64,000 bases of DNA from positions 372,001 through 436,000 of the forward strand of contig NZ_CP123990.1 in assembly GCF_029919115.1 (NCBI RefSeq). The letters run 5' to 3'. The notes under the pieces are model-generated. The model had not been told where the DNA came from. It saw only the letters and a list, made by a program, of their open reading frames with translations, and made no database searches. The DNA is from Variovorax paradoxus. Lineage in GTDB: Bacteria > Pseudomonadota > Gammaproteobacteria > Burkholderiales > Burkholderiaceae_C. Positions 48,222 through 57,732 of the stretch are shown here, piece by piece (position 1 is the first letter of the stretch; each line of letters opens with the position of its first letter). A program made the position numbers and the translations under genes.

Positions 48222-49106
48222 GTGGCCCTCCAGCACATCCCACCCATCCAGTGCCTTTTGACTTTCGAAGCCGTGGCAAGGCTGCGCAATGCCGGCAGAG
48301 CCGCGGACGAACTGTGCGTTACGCCAAGCGCCGTGAGCCACCGCATCCGGCAACTCGAATCGCATGTCGGCTTCAAGCTCTTCGGCCGCAGCGACTTCAG
48401 CCTCACGGCTGACGGCGCCGCCTACTTGGCCAACGTGCGCACCGGCCTTGCGGCGCTGCAAGCCATGCCCACCGGCAATGCGGCGCAGCAACGCGCCACC
48501 CGCCTGCGCATTGCAGTCACGCCCACCTTCAGCCGGCAGTTCCTCATGCCGCGGCTCGAACTGTTCCGCAACATCTATCCGGACATCGAGCTGGTGCTGC
48601 AGGTGTCCATTCCACTGCTCGACGTGACCGCCGAGCAGGCCGATCTTGAAGTGCGCTACGGCACCGGCGCATACGCCGACTGCGAACACCGGCTCCTGCT
48701 CGAAGAAGAAGTGGTGCCCGCCTGCAGCCCGAGCTTCCTCAACGAGTTCGGGCCCTTCGACGGCTTTCGTACCGCCGCCGAGATTGCCGGCGCACGCCTC
48801 ATTCGCAGCCCGCTCGAGCCCTGGAACACCTGGTTCGCAAGCTGCGGTATCGACCAGCCCGAGCCGCACGTCGGCTCGCAATTCAATGACCTGGGCCTGG
48901 TCTACGACGCGGCCGCCAGCGGATTCGGCGTGGCCCTCGTGCGGCTGAAAATGGGCGCCGCATGGCTCGAATCGGGCCGGCTGGTGCCGCTGTCTGACAG
49001 GCCCGTGCCATCGCCGCACCGACACACCATCTGCTGGCAGCCCGGCACGCTCGACCGCTGGGAATGCGCAGCCTTTGTCGACTGGCTGGCGCAAAGCCTG
49101 CGCTGA
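48222..49106 (+). CDS. LysR-family transcriptional regulator (GcvA-like)
   Basis: A 294-residue LysR regulator read from GTG 48222, with GGAGG 9 bases upstream. The N-terminal winged helix (about 8-65: FEAVARLRNAGRAADELCVT, then SAVSHRIRQLE) and a periplasmic-binding-type effector domain (about 90-290) are clear. The GcvA-like form is suggested by the SxSAVSHRI pattern. It precedes glcDEF in the same direction by 138 bp and could control it, although LysR genes are more often divergent from their targets. Confidence 0.88.
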   Translation: MALQHIPPIQCLLTFEAVARLRNAGRAADELCVTPSAVSHRIRQLESHVGFKLFGRSDFSLTADGAAYLANVRTGLAALQAMPTGNAAQQRATRLRIAVTPTFSRQFLMPRLELFRNIYPDIELVLQVSIPLLDVTAEQADLEVRYGTGAYADCEHRLLLEEEVVPACSPSFLNEFGPFDGFRTAAEIAGARLIRSPLEPWNTWFASCGIDQPEPHVGSQFNDLGLVYDAAASGFGVALVRLKMGAAWLESGRLVPLSDRPVPSPHRHTICWQPGTLDRWECAAFVDWLAQSLR

Positions 49107-49244
49107 AGAAAAATAAAAAGAAAAGGCGCCGAGCGGCAAAGTTCTCTCAAGCGCCGCGCAAAAAAGCTTCAACCCGGCGCCGCCGCATTTGCGTAGAGTG
49201 CGCCACACCACGAGACACTTTGCCCGACTAAAGAGGCTTGCCGC

Positions 49245-50747
49245 ATGAACGCGCCGCTTACCCCTGCCCAGCACGATTCGCTGCAGAAATCCGAACGCCA
49301 ATCGCAGGTCGTGCGCGCCCTGCAGGCCCACCTGCCGGCGCATGCGCTCATCTGGCACGCCGAGGACACCACGCCCTACGAATGCGACGGCCTCACCGCC
49401 TACCGCCAGCGCCCGCTGGTGGTGGCACTGCCCGAAACCGAGGCCCAGGTGGCAGCCGTGCTCAAGACCTGCCATCAGCTCGGCGTACCTGTGGTGGCAC
49501 GCGGCGCCGGCACGGGGCTCTCGGGCGGCGCCATGCCGCATGCGCTGGGCGTGACGCTCTCCCTGGCAAAGTTCAACCGCATCCTGAAGATCGACCCGGT
49601 GAGCCGAACGGCCGTTGTGCAGTGCGGCGTGCGCAACCTCGCCATCAGCGAGGCGGCCGCGCCTTTCAACCTTTACTACGCGCCCGATCCGTCAAGCCAG
49701 ATCGCCTGCACCATCGGCGGCAACGTGGCCGAGAACTCGGGCGGCGTGCACTGCCTGAAATACGGCCTCACGCTGCACAACGTGCTGCGCGTGCGCGGCT
49801 TCACGGCCGAGGGGGAGGCCATAGAGTTCGGCGGCGAGGCGCTCGATGCACCGGGGCTCGACCTGCTCGCACTGGTCATCGGCAGCGAAGGCATGCTGGC
49901 CGTGACCACCGAGGTCACCGTCAAGCTCGTGCCCAAGCCGCAGCTCGCGCGCTGCATCATGGCCAGCTTCGACGACGTTCGCAAAGCCGGCGATGCGGTG
50001 GCCGCGGTGATTGCCGCCGGCATCATTCCCGCAGGGCTCGAGATGATGGACAAGCCCATGACCGCCGCGGTCGAAGACTTTGTGCGCGCGGGCTACGACC
50101 TGGATGCGGCGGCCATTCTGCTGTGCGAATCCGACGGCACGCCCGAAGAGGTGGAAGAAGAAATCGGCCGCATGACCGCCGTGCTGCGTGGCTGCGGCGC
50201 CACCGCCATCGCGGTGAGCAACAGCGAAGAAGAGCGCATGAAATTCTGGAGTGGCCGCAAGAACGCTTTTCCGGCATCGGGCCGCATCAGCCCTGACTAC
50301 ATGTGCCTCGACTCGACCATTCCGCGCAAGCGGCTCGCGGACATCCTGCTTGCCATCCAGCAGATGGAGCAGAAATACAACCTGCGCTGCTGCAACGTGT
50401 TCCACGCGGGCGACGGCAACCTGCACCCGCTGGTGCTGTTCGACGCCAACGACCCCGATGAGCTGCACCGCTGCGAGCTTTTCGGCGCGGACATTCTCGA
50501 GACCAGCGTGGCCATGGGCGGCACCGTGTCGGGCGAGCACGGCGTGGGCGTGGAAAAGCTCAACAGCATGTGCGTGCAGTTCACCGCGGCCGAGAACGAG
50601 CAGATGTTCGGTGTGAAGCGCGCCTTCGATCCAGCCGGCCTGCTGAACCCCGGCAAGGTGATTCCCACGCTGCAGCGCTGCGCTGAATATGGCAAGCAGG
50701 TGGTGCGCGGCGGGCAACTGCCGCACCCCGACCTGCCGCGCTTCTGA
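49245..50747 (+). CDS. glcD: Glycolate oxidase FAD-linked subunit GlcD
   Basis: A 500-residue FAD-binding oxidase. The FAD-binding PCMH domain (about 50-230) contains ARGAGTGLSGGAMPH, and the C-terminal oxidase domain has the FHAGDGNLHP motif. GlcD is the catalytic flavoprotein of glycolate dehydrogenase, converting glycolate to glyoxylate, with GlcE and GlcF as partners. The start ATG 49245 has AGAGG upstream, and the 138-bp gap before it is A-rich. glcE follows after 13 bp. Confidence 0.93.
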   Translation: MNAPLTPAQHDSLQKSERQSQVVRALQAHLPAHALIWHAEDTTPYECDGLTAYRQRPLVVALPETEAQVAAVLKTCHQLGVPVVARGAGTGLSGGAMPHALGVTLSLAKFNRILKIDPVSRTAVVQCGVRNLAISEAAAPFNLYYAPDPSSQIACTIGGNVAENSGGVHCLKYGLTLHNVLRVRGFTAEGEAIEFGGEALDAPGLDLLALVIGSEGMLAVTTEVTVKLVPKPQLARCIMASFDDVRKAGDAVAAVIAAGIIPAGLEMMDKPMTAAVEDFVRAGYDLDAAAILLCESDGTPEEVEEEIGRMTAVLRGCGATAIAVSNSEEERMKFWSGRKNAFPASGRISPDYMCLDSTIPRKRLADILLAIQQMEQKYNLRCCNVFHAGDGNLHPLVLFDANDPDELHRCELFGADILETSVAMGGTVSGEHGVGVEKLNSMCVQFTAAENEQMFGVKRAFDPAGLLNPGKVIPTLQRCAEYGKQVVRGGQLPHPDLPRF

Positions 50748-50760
50748 AAAAAAAGAGACC

Positions 50761-51867
50761 ATGGATCAAGCCCTCAGCCAAGTCGTCGAACGCATCCGCG
50801 CCGCAGTTGCCGACGCCGCGCCGCTGCGCATTCGCGGCGGTGGCACGAAAGACTTTCACGGTGAGTTGCTGCAAGGAGAATTCCTCGACACCACCGCCCT
50901 CGCTGGCATCACGAGCTACGAACCGAGCGAGCTGGTCGTTACCGTGCGCGCCGGCACGCCGCTTGCCGAACTCGAGGCCGTATTGGCGGAAAAGGGGCAA
51001 TGCCTTCCTTTCGAGCCGCCGCACTTCGAAACCGGCGGCACCGTGGGCGGCATGGTCGCGGCCGGCCTCAGCGGCCCCGCACGCGCCAGCGTGGGCGCGG
51101 TGCGCGACTACGTGCTCGGCGCCAAGCTCGTCAATGGCCGCGCCGAGCTGCTCACCTTCGGCGGACAGGTCATGAAAAACGTGGCCGGCTACGACGTTTC
51201 ACGCGTGCTGGCGGGTTCGCTCGGCACGCTGGGCCTGATCGCGGAGGTCAGCCTCAAGGTGCTCCCCGTTGCTCCCGCCGAAGCCACGCTCGCGTTCGAC
51301 TGCAGCCAGGCCGATGCCCTGCGCCTGCTCAACGAGTGGGGCGGCCGGCCGCTGCCGCTCAATGCGAGCTGCTGGTTGGAACACGCAGGCGTTGGCACTT
51401 TGTACCTGCGCCTGCGCGGCGCGATGGCAGCGGTGGAAGCTGCTTGCGCGCACCTTGGTGGCGACAGGCAGGACAACGCTACTGCCGCGGCCATTTGGCA
51501 AATGCTGCGCGACCAGCAGCACCCTTGGTTTGCGGCCGATGACGGTTCCACTGCGCTCTGGCGCCTGTCGGTGCCGCAGACCGCGCCGGTACTCGCCATC
51601 GATGGCAGCGCGCCTCTTGTCGAGTGGCACGGTGCGCAGCGTTGGTACAAGGCGCCGCCGGAAGATGCCGCGCACATCCGCGGTATTGCGCATGCGGCGG
51701 GAGGGCACGCCACGCTGTTCAGGATGCCCGCTTCGCACACGACGGATGCAGCGGTACCTCGCTTCGACGCCATGAGCGCCCCGGTCGCCCGCATCCATCG
51801 CGCATTGATGCAGGAGTTCGATCCGCAGCGCATCTTCAACCGCGGCCGGCTCCTCGCAGCCGAATAA
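50761..51867 (+). CDS. glcE: Glycolate oxidase FAD-binding subunit GlcE
   Basis: A 368-residue FAD-binding subunit, shorter than GlcD. It has the FAD loop RIRGGGTKDFHGE and GGTVGGMVAAGLSGPARAS, matching the PCMH half. A purine run of A and G (AAAAAAAAGAGACC) lies before the ATG at 50761. It works with GlcD and GlcF. The order D-E-F is the standard one, and no glcG or glcB follows. Confidence 0.93.
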   Translation: MDQALSQVVERIRAAVADAAPLRIRGGGTKDFHGELLQGEFLDTTALAGITSYEPSELVVTVRAGTPLAELEAVLAEKGQCLPFEPPHFETGGTVGGMVAAGLSGPARASVGAVRDYVLGAKLVNGRAELLTFGGQVMKNVAGYDVSRVLAGSLGTLGLIAEVSLKVLPVAPAEATLAFDCSQADALRLLNEWGGRPLPLNASCWLEHAGVGTLYLRLRGAMAAVEAACAHLGGDRQDNATAAAIWQMLRDQQHPWFAADDGSTALWRLSVPQTAPVLAIDGSAPLVEWHGAQRWYKAPPEDAAHIRGIAHAAGGHATLFRMPASHTTDAAVPRFDAMSAPVARIHRALMQEFDPQRIFNRGRLLAAE

Positions 51868-51892
51868 AAAACAAACGACGACCCCAACCGCG

Positions 51893-53125
51893 ATGCAAAC
51901 CGAACTCGCCCCTGAATTCCGCGACACCGACGAAGGCCGCGAGGCCGAAGCCATTCTGCGCAAATGCGTGCACTGCGGCTTCTGCACCGCCACCTGCCCC
52001 ACCTACCAGTTGCTCGGCGACGAACTCGACGGCCCGCGCGGACGCATCTACCTGATCAAGCAAGTGCTCGAAGGCAAGGAGCCCACGCGCAGCACGCAAC
52101 TGCACCTGGACCGTTGCCTCACCTGCCGCAACTGCGAAAGCACCTGCCCGAGCGGCGTGCAATACGGTCACCTGGTGGACATCGGCCGCAAGATCGTCGA
52201 CGAGAAAGTGCCGCGGCCCGCCATGGAATCGGCCACGCGATGGTTGCTGAAGGAAGGCCTGCCGTCGCCGCTCTTCGCGCCCGCCATGAAGCTCGGCCAG
52301 GCGGTGCGCGGGCTCTTGCCCGATGCGCTCAAGGCCAAGGTTCCCGCCAGGCAGGAAGCAGGCGCCTGGCCCACCGCCACGCACGCGCGCAAGGTGCTGA
52401 TGCTCGCGGGCTGCGTGCAGCCGTCGATGATGCCCAACATCAACACGGCGACGGCACGCGTGCTCGACGCGGCGGGCATCCAGGCCGTGGTCGCGAAAGA
52501 GGCGGGCTGCTGCGGCGCCGTGAAGTTCCACCTCAACGACCAAGAGGGCGGCAAGGCGCAGATGCGCGCCAACATCGACGCCTGGTGGCCGCAGGTCGAA
52601 CGCAACGAGGTCGAAGCCATCGTGATGAATGCTTCAGGCTGCGGCGTCACCGTGCGCGAGTACGGCCACATGCTGCAGCACGACCCGGCCTACGCGGCCA
52701 AGGCGGCACGCATCAGCCAGCTGACGCGCGACCTGAGCGAGCTGCTGCCCGCCCTGGTGCCGGCGCTGAAGGCGCGCGTGCGTGCGCCCGAGGGCGTGGT
52801 GGCCTACCACCCGCCGTGCACGCTGCAGCACGGCCAGAAGCTGCGCGGCGGTGTCGAGACGCATTTGCGCGCGCTGGGTTTCGAGGTGCGCGTGGCCATG
52901 AACGAAGCTCACCTGTGCTGCGGATCGGCGGGCACCTATTCGGTACTGCAGCCTGAACTTGCGTACCCGCTGCGCGACCGCAAGCTCGGCCATTTGCGGC
53001 AGTTGCAGCCGAGCGTCATTGCTTCGGCCAACATCGGCTGCATCACGCATCTGCAAAGTGGCAGCGAGGAAACCCCCGTGCGCCACTGGGTGGAGTTGCT
53101 GGACGCCGCCCTGGCAGCGGCCTGA
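51893..53125 (+). CDS. glcF: Glycolate oxidase iron-sulfur subunit GlcF
   Basis: A 410-residue protein with two [4Fe-4S] ferredoxin motifs at the N-terminus (CVHCGFCTATCP, about 23-34; CLTCRNCESTCP, about 75-86). Two CCG (cysteine-rich) domains follow in the C-terminal half (AGCCGAVKFH and LCCGSAGTYS). It passes electrons from GlcD/GlcE to the respiratory chain. It is the last gene of the operon. Confidence 0.94.
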   Translation: MQTELAPEFRDTDEGREAEAILRKCVHCGFCTATCPTYQLLGDELDGPRGRIYLIKQVLEGKEPTRSTQLHLDRCLTCRNCESTCPSGVQYGHLVDIGRKIVDEKVPRPAMESATRWLLKEGLPSPLFAPAMKLGQAVRGLLPDALKAKVPARQEAGAWPTATHARKVLMLAGCVQPSMMPNINTATARVLDAAGIQAVVAKEAGCCGAVKFHLNDQEGGKAQMRANIDAWWPQVERNEVEAIVMNASGCGVTVREYGHMLQHDPAYAAKAARISQLTRDLSELLPALVPALKARVRAPEGVVAYHPPCTLQHGQKLRGGVETHLRALGFEVRVAMNEAHLCCGSAGTYSVLQPELAYPLRDRKLGHLRQLQPSVIASANIGCITHLQSGSEETPVRHWVELLDAALAAA

Positions 53126-53217
53126 GATCGCACACCGAAGAGCGCCCTGGTCCGACTCGGGCGGAAGGTGCTTGCACCGCATCATGGCGGCACCGATTCT
53201 TCCAAGGAGAAAGCCTC

Positions 53218-53649
53218 ATGTCTTCCGTTCAAGCTTTCATCGTCCAGGCGAACTTGCGGCGCGCCTTGCTGGCCCTTGCCTGCGCATTGGGCGCCGTCGG
53301 CGCACAGGCCCAGTCGGCCATGCCGCAGTGGAAGGGAGAGGGCGCGGTGCGCTATGTGTGCGGCGGCATCGGCTCGGACGAGTCGAACGCCATGCGCGCG
53401 GCCATGAAGGAGCATCCGCTGGCCCTGCTTTTTGCGCGCTCCGACGGGGCCTACCTGGCGGATGTGCAAGTCGACATCAAGGGCGCCGGTGGCGCGCCTT
53501 CGCTGGCGTTGCGCGCCAGCGGGCCGGTCTGCCTGGTCGATTTGCCCGCGGGCCGCTACACGGTCGACGTAGCCACGGCAGGCGGCAGTGCCCAGAGCCA
53601 GTCGGTAACAGTGGGTGGCAGCCCCAAGACCGCCAGCTTCCGCTTCTGA
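53218..53649 (+). CDS. Small secreted protein of unknown function
   Basis: A 143-residue protein with a signal peptide (ALLALACALGAVGAQAQ). The mature part is strand-rich, ends ASFRF and has a GRYTVDVATAG segment like a carboxypeptidase-regulatory/DUF-type beta fold. AAGGAGAAAGCC precedes the ATG. It is a periplasmic or secreted protein with no recognised family name. It stands alone, with the convergent gpx gene 7 bp downstream. Confidence 0.75.
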   Translation: MSSVQAFIVQANLRRALLALACALGAVGAQAQSAMPQWKGEGAVRYVCGGIGSDESNAMRAAMKEHPLALLFARSDGAYLADVQVDIKGAGGAPSLALRASGPVCLVDLPAGRYTVDVATAGGSAQSQSVTVGGSPKTASFRF

Positions 53650-53656
53650 CCCGGCC

Positions 53657-54145
53657 TCAGCCCGCCGCCAGCGCCGCTTCGATGTCCGTCGCGAGCGAAG
53701 CGGGCGTGTCGAGCGGCGCATAGCGCTTTTGCACCTTGCCGTCGCGCCTCACCAGAAACTTGGTGAAGTTCCACTTGATGGCGGTGCTGCCCAGGAGGCC
53801 CGGCTTCTCCTTGGTGAGCCACCGGTAGAGCGGTGCGGCGCCGCTGCCGTTGACGTCGATCTTTTCCATCATCGGAAAACTCACGCCGTAGTTGGTGGTG
53901 CAGAAGGCGCCGATTTCCTCGTTGGTGCCCGGGTCTTGCGAGCCGAACTGGTTGGATGGAAAACCCAGCACCACCAAGCCCTGGTTCGCATACTTTTCAT
54001 GCAGCGCCTCCAGGCCCGCGAACTGCGGCGTAAAGCCGCACTTGCTGGCCGTGTTGACGATCAGCAGCACCTTGCCCCGGAAGTCCGAGAGCTTCACGCT
54101 CTTGCCGTCGATCTGCCTGGCTTCGAAGTCGTAGATGCCGGTCAT
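53657..54145 (-). CDS. gpx: Glutathione peroxidase
   Basis: A 162-residue protein of the thioredoxin-like glutathione peroxidase family. Cys36 in NTASKCGFT is the peroxidatic residue (selenocysteine in animals). FPSNQFGSQ (Gln71) and WNFTKFLV (the Trp of the triad) are present. No selenocysteine is used. Members reduce hydroperoxides, often using thioredoxin in bacteria. It lies 9 bp from the EamA gene, on the same strand. Confidence 0.93.
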   Translation of the reverse strand: MTGIYDFEARQIDGKSVKLSDFRGKVLLIVNTASKCGFTPQFAGLEALHEKYANQGLVVLGFPSNQFGSQDPGTNEEIGAFCTTNYGVSFPMMEKIDVNGSGAAPLYRWLTKEKPGLLGSTAIKWNFTKFLVRRDGKVQKRYAPLDTPASLATDIEAALAAG

Positions 54146-54154
54146 GCGCGTACC

Positions 54155-55048
54155 TCAGGTGGTGGAAGACGAAAGGCGATCATCGCCCTGCGCGGGCGTT
54201 CGTGCAAACGCCGACCACACGGCCGCCAGCACGATCAGCGCGCCGCCGGCGAGGATGCGCGGGCTCATGTCGGCCGCGCCCAGCGCCACCGACGAAACGC
54301 TGGCGAACAGCACCTCCGACAGCATGATCACCGCGGTGGCGCTGGCCGCCATCCGCGCCGCGCCGTATTGCAGGCAGAAGTTGGCCGCCACGAAGCCGAC
54401 GCCCAGCAAGGCGGCCCATCCGATCCAGCCGGGATCGGCCGACAGGGGGGAAACAAACGCACCGAGCAGGGTGCCCGTGGCCGCCGCGATGCCGGACACC
54501 AGCGCGCAGCCGCAGAACATGGCCAGCGCGCGCGATTCACCGGGAGCGCCGTGCAGATGGCGCAGCAAGATGTTGGTCACGGCAAAGCTGAAGCCGGCCG
54601 CCACGCCCAGCCAATCCGGCAGGCTGGAAGGCACAGGCCAGTCGACGCCCGGCGCCTTGAGCACCACCACCACGCCGGTGAGCGCCAGCGCCACGCGCGC
54701 AAGCGCGCCGGCCGTGGGCCGCTCGCCCAATATCGCCCAGCCCAGCAGCACGCTCCACAGCGGCATCAGGTAGAAAAGCAGCACCACACGCACCACGTCG
54801 CCCTGGGTCACGGCCCAGTTGAACCCCAGGTTGGTAAAGCCGGCCGCAAGGCCCAGCGCCGCCAGCATCGGAAACGCCGCAAAGCCGCGCCAGGCATGGC
54901 GCCTGAAAAAGCCCATCGCGAGCGAAATTGCCACGTAGATGAGGCAGGTGGTCCACACCGGGTGCAGCCCATGGCCTTCGATGTGACGGAACGGAAACCA
55001 AGAAACGCCCCACACAAAGGCGTTGAAGATGAGTGCAAGCGCTGGCAT
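54155..55048 (-). CDS. EamA/DMT-family transporter
   Basis: A 297-residue membrane protein with ten predicted helices in two five-helix repeats. Each EamA half has the characteristic short pattern (for example FVWGVSWFPFRH and FCLQYGAARM). It belongs to the drug/metabolite transporter superfamily; the substrate is unknown. Co-directional with gpx, 9 bp away, so probably one transcript. The upstream gap to lplT contains the dispersed repeat. Confidence 0.87.
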   Translation of the reverse strand: MPALALIFNAFVWGVSWFPFRHIEGHGLHPVWTTCLIYVAISLAMGFFRRHAWRGFAAFPMLAALGLAAGFTNLGFNWAVTQGDVVRVVLLFYLMPLWSVLLGWAILGERPTAGALARVALALTGVVVVLKAPGVDWPVPSSLPDWLGVAAGFSFAVTNILLRHLHGAPGESRALAMFCGCALVSGIAAATGTLLGAFVSPLSADPGWIGWAALLGVGFVAANFCLQYGAARMAASATAVIMLSEVLFASVSSVALGAADMSPRILAGGALIVLAAVWSAFARTPAQGDDRLSSSTT

Positions 55049-55060
55049 AGGGCGGAGTTA

Positions 55061-55159
55061 TTCGTGGAACACCGTGGAACCGGCTTCGCCGGGCCACCGG
55101 TGTTGCCCCCGGTGAGGGGGTGGGCGAAGCGACACGAAGTGCGCGCAGCCTGGGGGAGA
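55061..55159 (-). repeat. Dispersed repeat, copy B (between the EamA gene and lplT)
   Basis: About 99 bp matching, in reverse orientation, the element at 46846-46941. It contains a CCCCC...GGGGG mini-hairpin (TTGCCCCCGGTGAGGGGGTG). It fills the gap between the EamA gene start (55048) and the lplT stop (55160) almost completely. Confidence 0.7.
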
Positions 55160-56464
55160 TCAATGATGCTTGTCGCTGCGGGCGATGGCGAGCAGGTGCT
55201 CGACTTCTTCTGGGTATTTGCGCAGGTTGTGATGATGCCAGCGCTGGATGATCCACATGCAGCCCGCCACCACCCCGCCGAAGGCGCCGATGGCCGCATA
55301 GGCCGACAGGCCCAGCCCGGTGCAGGCGCTGTAGAAGCCGCCAAGCAGCAGGATGCAGGCCTGTTCGTTGAAATTCTGCACGGCAATGGAACGGCCGGCG
55401 CCCATGAGGTTGTGGCCACGGTGCTGCAGCAGCGCGTTCATCGGCACCACCAGGAAGCCGCCCAGCCCGCCCAGCAGAATGAGGAACGGCACGGCGATCC
55501 ACACGTTGCCGATCAGGTTCATGCTGATCACCAGCAGGCCCATGGCAATGCCCATCGGAATCACGCGCGTGGCCATGTCCAGGCGCATGCGCATCGAAGC
55601 GACGATGGCGCCCACCGCCATGCCGATGGTCACCACGCCGGTGAGCGCCGTGGCCTGCGTGGTGTTGTAGTTGAGCGCAAGCGAGGCCCAGGCCAGCACG
55701 ATGTACTTGAGGTTTGCGCCGGCGCCCCAGAAGAGCGTGGTGGTGGCCAGCGAGATCTGTCCCAGCTTGTCGCGCCACAGGCGTGCATTGCAGTGCCAGA
55801 AGTCTGGCAGCAGCGAGAACATGTTGCGAACCAGCCCATGCTCCGGGTTGGCGCGCAGCGGCCGCATCTCCACGCCGGTGTGCGGAATGCGCGTGTTGAA
55901 CCAGGCTGCCAGTGCGTAGACAAAAATCAGCACTGCAATGGCCGCTTCAGCCGGCGAATCGATGCCGGTGTCGATGAGCGGGATGTCGAACGACAGCAGC
56001 TGGGTCGACACCGCGTGCCCCACCAGCGAGCCGCCAAGCACGATGCCCAGAAGGATCGAGGCGATGGTGAGGCCTTCGATCCAGCCGTTGGCTTTTACCA
56101 ACTGCGAAGCCGGCAGCAGCTCGGTCAATATGCCGTACTTGGCCGGCGAATAGGCCGCAGCGCCAAGCCCGACGATCGAATAGGAGAGCAGCGGGTGCGA
56201 GCCGAACAGCATCATCAGGCAGCCGATCACCTTGATCGCGTTGCTGATGAACATGACCCGCCCCTTGGGCAAGGCATCGGCGAAGGCGCCCACCAGCGGT
56301 GCCAGCACCACATAGAAGACGGCGAAGATCGGCACCAGGGCCGCGCGTTGCCATTCGGCCGCTCCCGAGCTGCGCATGAGCTCGACCGCCACGACAAAGA
56401 TCGCGTTGTCGGCCAGCGACGAAAAGAACTGGGCCGACATGATCGTGTAGAAACCGCGCTTCAT
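55160..56464 (-). CDS. lplT: Lysophospholipid transporter LplT
   Basis: A 434-residue MFS-type protein. The ATG at 56464 (MKRGFYTIMSAQFFSSLADN) is preferred to the longer frame from 56611. The N-terminus SSLADNAI and the segment AAYSPAKYGILTELLP are typical of LplT, which flips lysophospholipids across the inner membrane for re-acylation. No aas acyltransferase gene lies beside it, unlike the enterobacterial arrangement. It is divergent from alr across a 170-bp gap. Confidence 0.9.
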   Translation of the reverse strand: MKRGFYTIMSAQFFSSLADNAIFVVAVELMRSSGAAEWQRAALVPIFAVFYVVLAPLVGAFADALPKGRVMFISNAIKVIGCLMMLFGSHPLLSYSIVGLGAAAYSPAKYGILTELLPASQLVKANGWIEGLTIASILLGIVLGGSLVGHAVSTQLLSFDIPLIDTGIDSPAEAAIAVLIFVYALAAWFNTRIPHTGVEMRPLRANPEHGLVRNMFSLLPDFWHCNARLWRDKLGQISLATTTLFWGAGANLKYIVLAWASLALNYNTTQATALTGVVTIGMAVGAIVASMRMRLDMATRVIPMGIAMGLLVISMNLIGNVWIAVPFLILLGGLGGFLVVPMNALLQHRGHNLMGAGRSIAVQNFNEQACILLLGGFYSACTGLGLSAYAAIGAFGGVVAGCMWIIQRWHHHNLRKYPEEVEHLLAIARSDKHH

Positions 56465-56634
56465 CGATGGGCTGGCTGGCCAGTAGGTGCTGGCAGTAGT
56501 GAGAAAGTGTCGCGTCTTTTTGGCGAATGGGCGGTTATAGCATGGGGGTACGACCGCGAAATCAGCGTTCCCACCCTGGACGGCCCGACGCGGGAAGATG
56601 CTAAAACCCATCTATTCACCAATCGACGTCTCCC

Positions 56635-57732
56635 ATGCCGCGTCCCATCCTCGCCACCGTCCATACCGCCTCACTTCGCCACAACCTCGACCGGGTGCGC
56701 CGCGCCGCGGTCGATGCCCGCGTCTGGGCTGTGGTCAAGGCCAATGCCTATGGCCATGGCATCGAACGGGTGTATGAGGGCCTTCGCGGCGCCGACGGCT
56801 TCGCGCTGCTCGACCTGGCCGAGGCAGAGCGCGTGCGCGCACTGGGCTGGCGCGGCCCCGTGCTGCTGCTCGAAGGCGTGTTCGACGTACGCGACCTGGA
56901 GCTGTGCTCGCGGCTCGACCTGTGGCACACGGTGCACTGCGACGAGCAGATCGACATGCTCGCGGCCCACAAGACGCTCAAGCCGCAACGCGTGTTCCTC
57001 AAGATGAATTCCGGCATGAACCGCCTGGGCTTCGCGCCCGAGCGTTTCGGCTCGGCCTGGACGCGCCTCAACGCCCTGCCGCAGGTCGACGAGATCTCGC
57101 TGATGACGCATTTCAGCGACGCCGACGGCCCGCGCGGCATTGCGCACCAGCTCGAGGTGTTCGAGCGCGTCACGCGCGACCTGCCGGGCGAGCGCTCCAT
57201 TGCGAACAGCGCCGCCACCCTGCGCCATGCCTCGCAGACCCGCGGCGACTGGGTGCGCCCGGGCATCGTGCTGTATGGCAGCGCGCCGGACTTTCCGCAG
57301 CACGACACCGCGCATTGGCAACTGCAGCCCACCATGACGCTGTCGACAAAACTGATCGGGGTTCAGCAGCTGAAGGCGGGCGACACCATCGGCTACGGCT
57401 CCAACTTCACGGCCGACGGGCCGCTCACCATTGGCGTGGCGGCGGTTGGTTACGCCGACGGCTATCCGCGCCACTGCAACACCGGCACGCCGGTGCTGGT
57501 GAACGGCGTGCGCACCCGCATGGTGGGCCGCGTGAGCATGGACATGATCACCGTCGACCTCACGCCGGTGCCCGATGCGAAGTTCGGCACCGAGGTCACG
57601 CTGTGGGGCCGCTCGGCCGTGACCGGCGCGGTGCTGCCCATCGACGAGGTCGCGCAGGCGGCCGGCACCGTCGGCTACGAACTCATGTGCGCGGTGGCGC
57701 CGCGCGTGCCGTTCGCTCCCGCCGACGAATGA
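56635..57732 (+). CDS. alr: Alanine racemase
   Basis: A 365-residue PLP enzyme. Lys35 in [10 protein letters not shown] forms the internal aldimine; the catalytic tyrosine lies in VGYADGYPR, and the C-terminal domain has [10 protein letters not shown]. It makes D-alanine for peptidoglycan. The start ATG 56635 lies in the divergent gap with lplT. The stop overlaps the next gene's ATG by three bases (ATGA). Confidence 0.95.
   Translation: MPRPILATVHTASLRHNLDRVRRAAVDARVWAVVKANAYGHGIERVYEGLRGADGFALLDLAEAERVRALGWRGPVLLLEGVFDVRDLELCSRLDLWHTVHCDEQIDMLAAHKTLKPQRVFLKMNSGMNRLGFAPERFGSAWTRLNALPQVDEISLMTHFSDADGPRGIAHQLEVFERVTRDLPGERSIANSAATLRHASQTRGDWVRPGIVLYGSAPDFPQHDTAHWQLQPTMTLSTKLIGVQQLKAGDTIGYGSNFTADGPLTIGVAAVGYADGYPRHCNTGTPVLVNGVRTRMVGRVSMDMITVDLTPVPDAKFGTEVTLWGRSAVTGAVLPIDEVAQAAGTVGYELMCAVAPRVPFAPADE

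Noticed and set aside
53615..57007. A 1,130-residue plus-strand frame over gpx, EamA, lplT and the alr start
   Set aside because: It lies opposite four recognised genes and has a composition typical of antisense shadows (Arg, His, Gln and Gly rich).
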